Origin: Cohnella sp. AR92
GTDB taxonomy: Bacteria; Bacillota; Bacilli; Paenibacillales; Paenibacillaceae
Direction: 5' to 3'
DNA: 64,000 nucleotides
NCBI RefSeq assembly: GCF_003990975.1
Contig: NZ_RZJR01000004.1
Span: 144,625-208,624 of the forward strand
The position numbers and the translations under genes were made by a program. Of the stretch, positions 61,693-64,000 are shown in pieces. Below the pieces are notes generated by a model. It saw only the letters and a list, made by a program, of their open reading frames with translations, did no database searches and was not told where the DNA came from. The stretch's first letter is position 1; each line of letters opens with the position of its first letter.

Positions 61693-62772
61693 TTGATCGA
61701 TAACAACTTGCTCGCAGGCCGTTCTCCTCGCGGCCCGGTCGCCATGATGGCGCGGGTCTACAAGCACATTCTTCCGGACGTCAGGCGCGAGCTTGGCGAA
61801 TGGAGGAAGATCGCCGAGGATATACCGGATCCGGAGCTTCGCAAACAAGCGATTGACAGTATGACGGCTAAGGAGTTTCACTGCATCGGCGGAGGAGTTT
61901 ATGCCGCGGCCAATCTGGATGCCAAGGCGGTTCTGCTTCCCTTGATCGTAGCTCTGCAGACGATCAGCGATTACCTGGACAACTTGTGCGATCGAAGCAC
62001 TTCCCTCGATCCCGACGACTTTCGTCTGCTGCATCAAAGCATGCTGGACGCGGTAACCCCGGGAGCGCTGCCCGTGAACTATTACGAGCTGCGAGAGGAA
62101 CAGGAAGACGGCGGTTATTTGCGGAAGCTGGTGATGAAGTGCCAAGACTGCGTATCCCGCCTTCCTTCCTATAAGCTGGTTCAGGAGGATGTCCGCTATC
62201 TGGTTTCTCTCTACGGCGATTTACAGGTTTACAAGCATATCGCCGTCGATCAGAGAGAGACGAAGCTTCTGGAATGGTGGGGGCAGCATTCCAGCCGCTA
62301 TCCCGAGCTGAAGTGGAACGAATTCGCGGCTGCCACCGGTTCGACTTTGGGGATGTTCATGCTTTTCCTCGCCGCCAGCGACGAGAACCTGAAGCCCTCC
62401 GACGGCCGGGGAATCCGGGAGCTTTATTTTCCATCCATTAACGGACTTCACATCCTGCTCGATTATTTGATCGATCAGGAAGAGGATGCCAAGGGCGGAG
62501 ATTTGAACTTCTGCAGCTATTACGAGAACCAGGAAGATTTGAACGACAGGCTGCTGAGAATGGTCCGAGCCGCCAGGGCTTCGGCCGACCAGCTCCCGTT
62601 CTCCAGCTTCCACCGGATGATCGTGGAAGGGCTGATCGCCCTCTATCTGTCCGATCCCAAGGTTCGGGGACAAGCTGAAGTTCGCCGCACCGTCCGGCAA
62701 ATCATGAAAGGAAGTCCTCTGACGAGAGTGTTCTTCTGGCTGAACAGCCATTTGATACGCAAGGCCATGTGA
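61693..62772 (+). CDS. ytpB: YtpB-type large terpene synthase (tetraprenyl-beta-curcumene synthase)
   Basis: A 359-residue protein of the DUF2600/YtpB family. Bacillus YtpB converts heptaprenyl diphosphate to tetraprenyl-beta-curcumene, a C35 sesquarterpene precursor found in spores and vegetative membranes. Two acidic motifs fit metal-diphosphate binding: QTISDYLDNLCDRS (about 96-109) and LHILLDYLIDQEED (about 255-268). Other conserved parts are AKEFHCIGGGVYA and KWNEFAAATGSTLGMFMLFLAA. It begins with TTG seven bases after GGAGG. The partner cyclase (SHC-like) is not in the window. Confidence 0.85.
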   Translation: MIDNNLLAGRSPRGPVAMMARVYKHILPDVRRELGEWRKIAEDIPDPELRKQAIDSMTAKEFHCIGGGVYAAANLDAKAVLLPLIVALQTISDYLDNLCDRSTSLDPDDFRLLHQSMLDAVTPGALPVNYYELREEQEDGGYLRKLVMKCQDCVSRLPSYKLVQEDVRYLVSLYGDLQVYKHIAVDQRETKLLEWWGQHSSRYPELKWNEFAAATGSTLGMFMLFLAASDENLKPSDGRGIRELYFPSINGLHILLDYLIDQEEDAKGGDLNFCSYYENQEDLNDRLLRMVRAARASADQLPFSSFHRMIVEGLIALYLSDPKVRGQAEVRRTVRQIMKGSPLTRVFFWLNSHLIRKAM

Positions 62773-62809
62773 ACAAGGAATAGCAAAGATTTGAAGGGAG
62801 ATTTTTGAC

Positions 62810-63778
62810 ATGAGCGCAGTCCAGAAAATTGCCGTTCTCACGAGCGGCGGAGATTCCCAAGGCATGAATGCTGCCGTTCGTTCGGTAGTGAGAAGCGCAT
62901 TGTTCCGGGGCTTGGAGGTTTACGGAGTGCAACGCGGCTATCAAGGGCTATTGAATGAGGATCTCCGTCCGATGGACCTACGCAGCGTAGGCGACATCAT
63001 TCAGCGCGGGGGAACGATTCTCCAGACGGCACGGTGCAAGGAGTTCGTGACTCCGGAAGGCCAGCAGCGCGGAGCGGAAGTTCTTCGCAAGTTCGGCATC
63101 GACGGGCTTGTCGTCATCGGCGGCGACGGTTCCTACCAGGGCGCGAACAAGCTGAGCAAGCTCGGCATCAAGACGATGGGCTTGCCGGGAACGATCGACA
63201 ACGATATTCCGTTCACGGACTTCACGATCGGCTTCGATACCGCGGTCAGCATCGTCGTTGACGCGATCAACAAGCTGCGCGACACGATGACTTCTCACGA
63301 GCGCTCTTCCGTTGTCGAAGTCATGGGCCGCCACTGCGGCGACATCGCGCTATACGCCGGCCTTGCGAGCGGGGCCGAATCGATTCTAGTGCCGGAGGTT
63401 CCTTTCGATATTCAGGAGATCTCCAAGCGGATGAAGGAGAATTTCCAGAACGGCAAGCGCCACAGTATCGTTGTCGTTGCCGAAGGCGCGGGACGCGGCG
63501 AAGACATCGCCAGCGAAATCACCGGCCATTGCGGAATCGAACCTCGCGTTACGGTGCTCGGTCACATTCAGCGCGGGGGCACGCCAACGCACAACGACCG
63601 CATTCTTGCCAGCCGCCTGGGAGACTTCGCCGTGCAGAAGCTGACTGAAGGGGATTCGGGGAAGGGCTGCGGCATTATCAAGGGCGAGCTCGTCACGACG
63701 GACATCGACAAGGTTGTCAGCACGAAGAAGGGCTTCGACATGAACTTATACAACCTCGCTATTCGTCTCGCTCAATAA
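62810..63778 (+). CDS. pfkA: PfkA, 6-phosphofructokinase
   Basis: PfkA phosphorylates fructose-6-phosphate to fructose-1,6-bisphosphate in glycolysis. The 322-residue protein shows IAVLTSGGDSQGMNAAVRSVVR, GGDGSYQGANKL, the catalytic GTIDNDI, MGRHCGDIALYAG and HIQRGGTPTHNDRILASRLG. The allosteric-site arginines of the bacterial ATP type are in the usual places. It is a stand-alone gene; its usual neighbour pyk is not in the window. AAGGGAGA precedes the ATG, and a perfect terminator follows. Confidence 0.96.
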   Translation: MSAVQKIAVLTSGGDSQGMNAAVRSVVRSALFRGLEVYGVQRGYQGLLNEDLRPMDLRSVGDIIQRGGTILQTARCKEFVTPEGQQRGAEVLRKFGIDGLVVIGGDGSYQGANKLSKLGIKTMGLPGTIDNDIPFTDFTIGFDTAVSIVVDAINKLRDTMTSHERSSVVEVMGRHCGDIALYAGLASGAESILVPEVPFDIQEISKRMKENFQNGKRHSIVVVAEGAGRGEDIASEITGHCGIEPRVTVLGHIQRGGTPTHNDRILASRLGDFAVQKLTEGDSGKGCGIIKGELVTTDIDKVVSTKKGFDMNLYNLAIRLAQ

Positions 63779-63810
63779 CGATCATCGCAATGATTGCTGC
63801 TATCCACAGC

Positions 63811-63847
63811 ACAGGTCAACCGGAGCTCTCCGGTTGACCTGTTTTTT
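63811..63847 (+). terminator. Rho-independent terminator of pfkA
   Basis: ACAGGTCAACCGG and CCGGTTGACCTGT form a perfect 13-bp stem followed by TTTTTT. Confidence 0.93.
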
Positions 63848-63882
63848 GCAGATAGCCCCCGATCACGCCGGCACGTAAAATA

Positions 63883-63922
63883 AATAGGCAGTTCCCGACG
63901 ATAGACGCGGGAACTGCCTATT
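63883..63922 (-). terminator. Terminator of the minus-strand gene at the right edge
   Basis: AATAGGCAGTTCCCG and CGGGAACTGCCTATT form a perfect 15-bp stem. Read on the minus strand it is followed by TATTTTA, and it stands just after the stop codon of the partial gene. Confidence 0.75.
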
Positions 63923-63926
63923 ATGC

Positions 63927-64000
63927 TTATTTATATGTCGCGCCGGACGAATACCGGTTGCCTGCGTTCCAGAGAAGGAACTCCTCGACGCCGGAATCCT
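63927..64000 (-). CDS. C-terminal end of a minus-strand gene (rest outside window)
   Basis: Reading leftwards from the window edge, one minus-strand frame gives DSGVEEFLLWNAGNRYSSGATYK and a stop at 63927-63929, followed directly by a terminator. The EEFLLWNAGNRY ending resembles the close of DUF4015-type putative glycoside hydrolases, but 24 residues are too few to be sure. The frame and the terminator support a real gene. Confidence 0.55.
   Translation of the reverse strand, partial: DSGVEEFLLWNAGNRYSSGATYK

Overview
The window looks like chromosome of a moderately high-GC, endospore-forming Firmicute of the Paenibacillaceae (Cohnella/Paenibacillus type). The evidence is a backbone order shared with Bacillus: safA, bofC, ruvC-ruvA-ruvB, spoIID-like, queA, tgt, yajC, a TIGR04086 gene, a yrbG remnant, spoVB, comN, secD, secF, recJ, apt, relA, dtd, hisS, aspS, tcdA, rarA. 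Strong AGGAGG-type ribosome sites and separate secD and secF genes also fit. The genus is inferred from gene order and protein character, not from a marker gene.

Region by region. 1-6.7 kb is the right part of a prophage or phage satellite: capsid, head-tail connector, HNH nuclease, both terminase subunits and head closure, followed directly by accessory genes with no tail genes. 7.0-10.0 kb holds a large histidine/tyrosine-rich SafA-like spore protein and bofC. 10.0-17.7 kb is an inserted pair of secreted proteins (a copper-amine-oxidase-N stalk protein and a 2018-residue PKD-type protein), preceded by a phased palindrome array. 17.8-25.1 kb is the Holliday-junction and queuosine block. 25.2-29.1 kb carries membrane and sporulation genes, including spoVB and comN. 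29.2-35.6 kb is secD, secF, a cation diffusion facilitator gene, recJ and apt. 35.8-41.4 kb is a MacA/MacB-like exporter with its own two-component system, sitting between apt and relA. 41.5-44.5 kb is relA and dtd. 44.5-46.2 kb holds a decayed SLH-type gene and a second palindrome array. 46.2-50.6 kb is the T-box-controlled hisS-aspS operon and tcdA. 50.6-55.5 kb is a probable spore-surface island: ferritin, two DUF2642-like proteins, a Gly-Arg-Thr repeat protein, a third palindrome array and the coat kinase gene cotH. 55.5-64 kb carries rarA, a CorC-type gene, an MFS/MATE pair, a YtpB-type terpene synthase and pfkA.

The most interesting signals are three intergenic arrays of long palindromes, built from two unrelated palindromes but all repeating every 51-52 bp (about five helical turns), and a cotH gene near two low-complexity basic proteins that resemble the type of substrate CotH kinases phosphorylate. 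The phage module also has the gene content expected of a satellite that makes its own capsid but borrows tails. No tRNA, rRNA or CRISPR was recognised.
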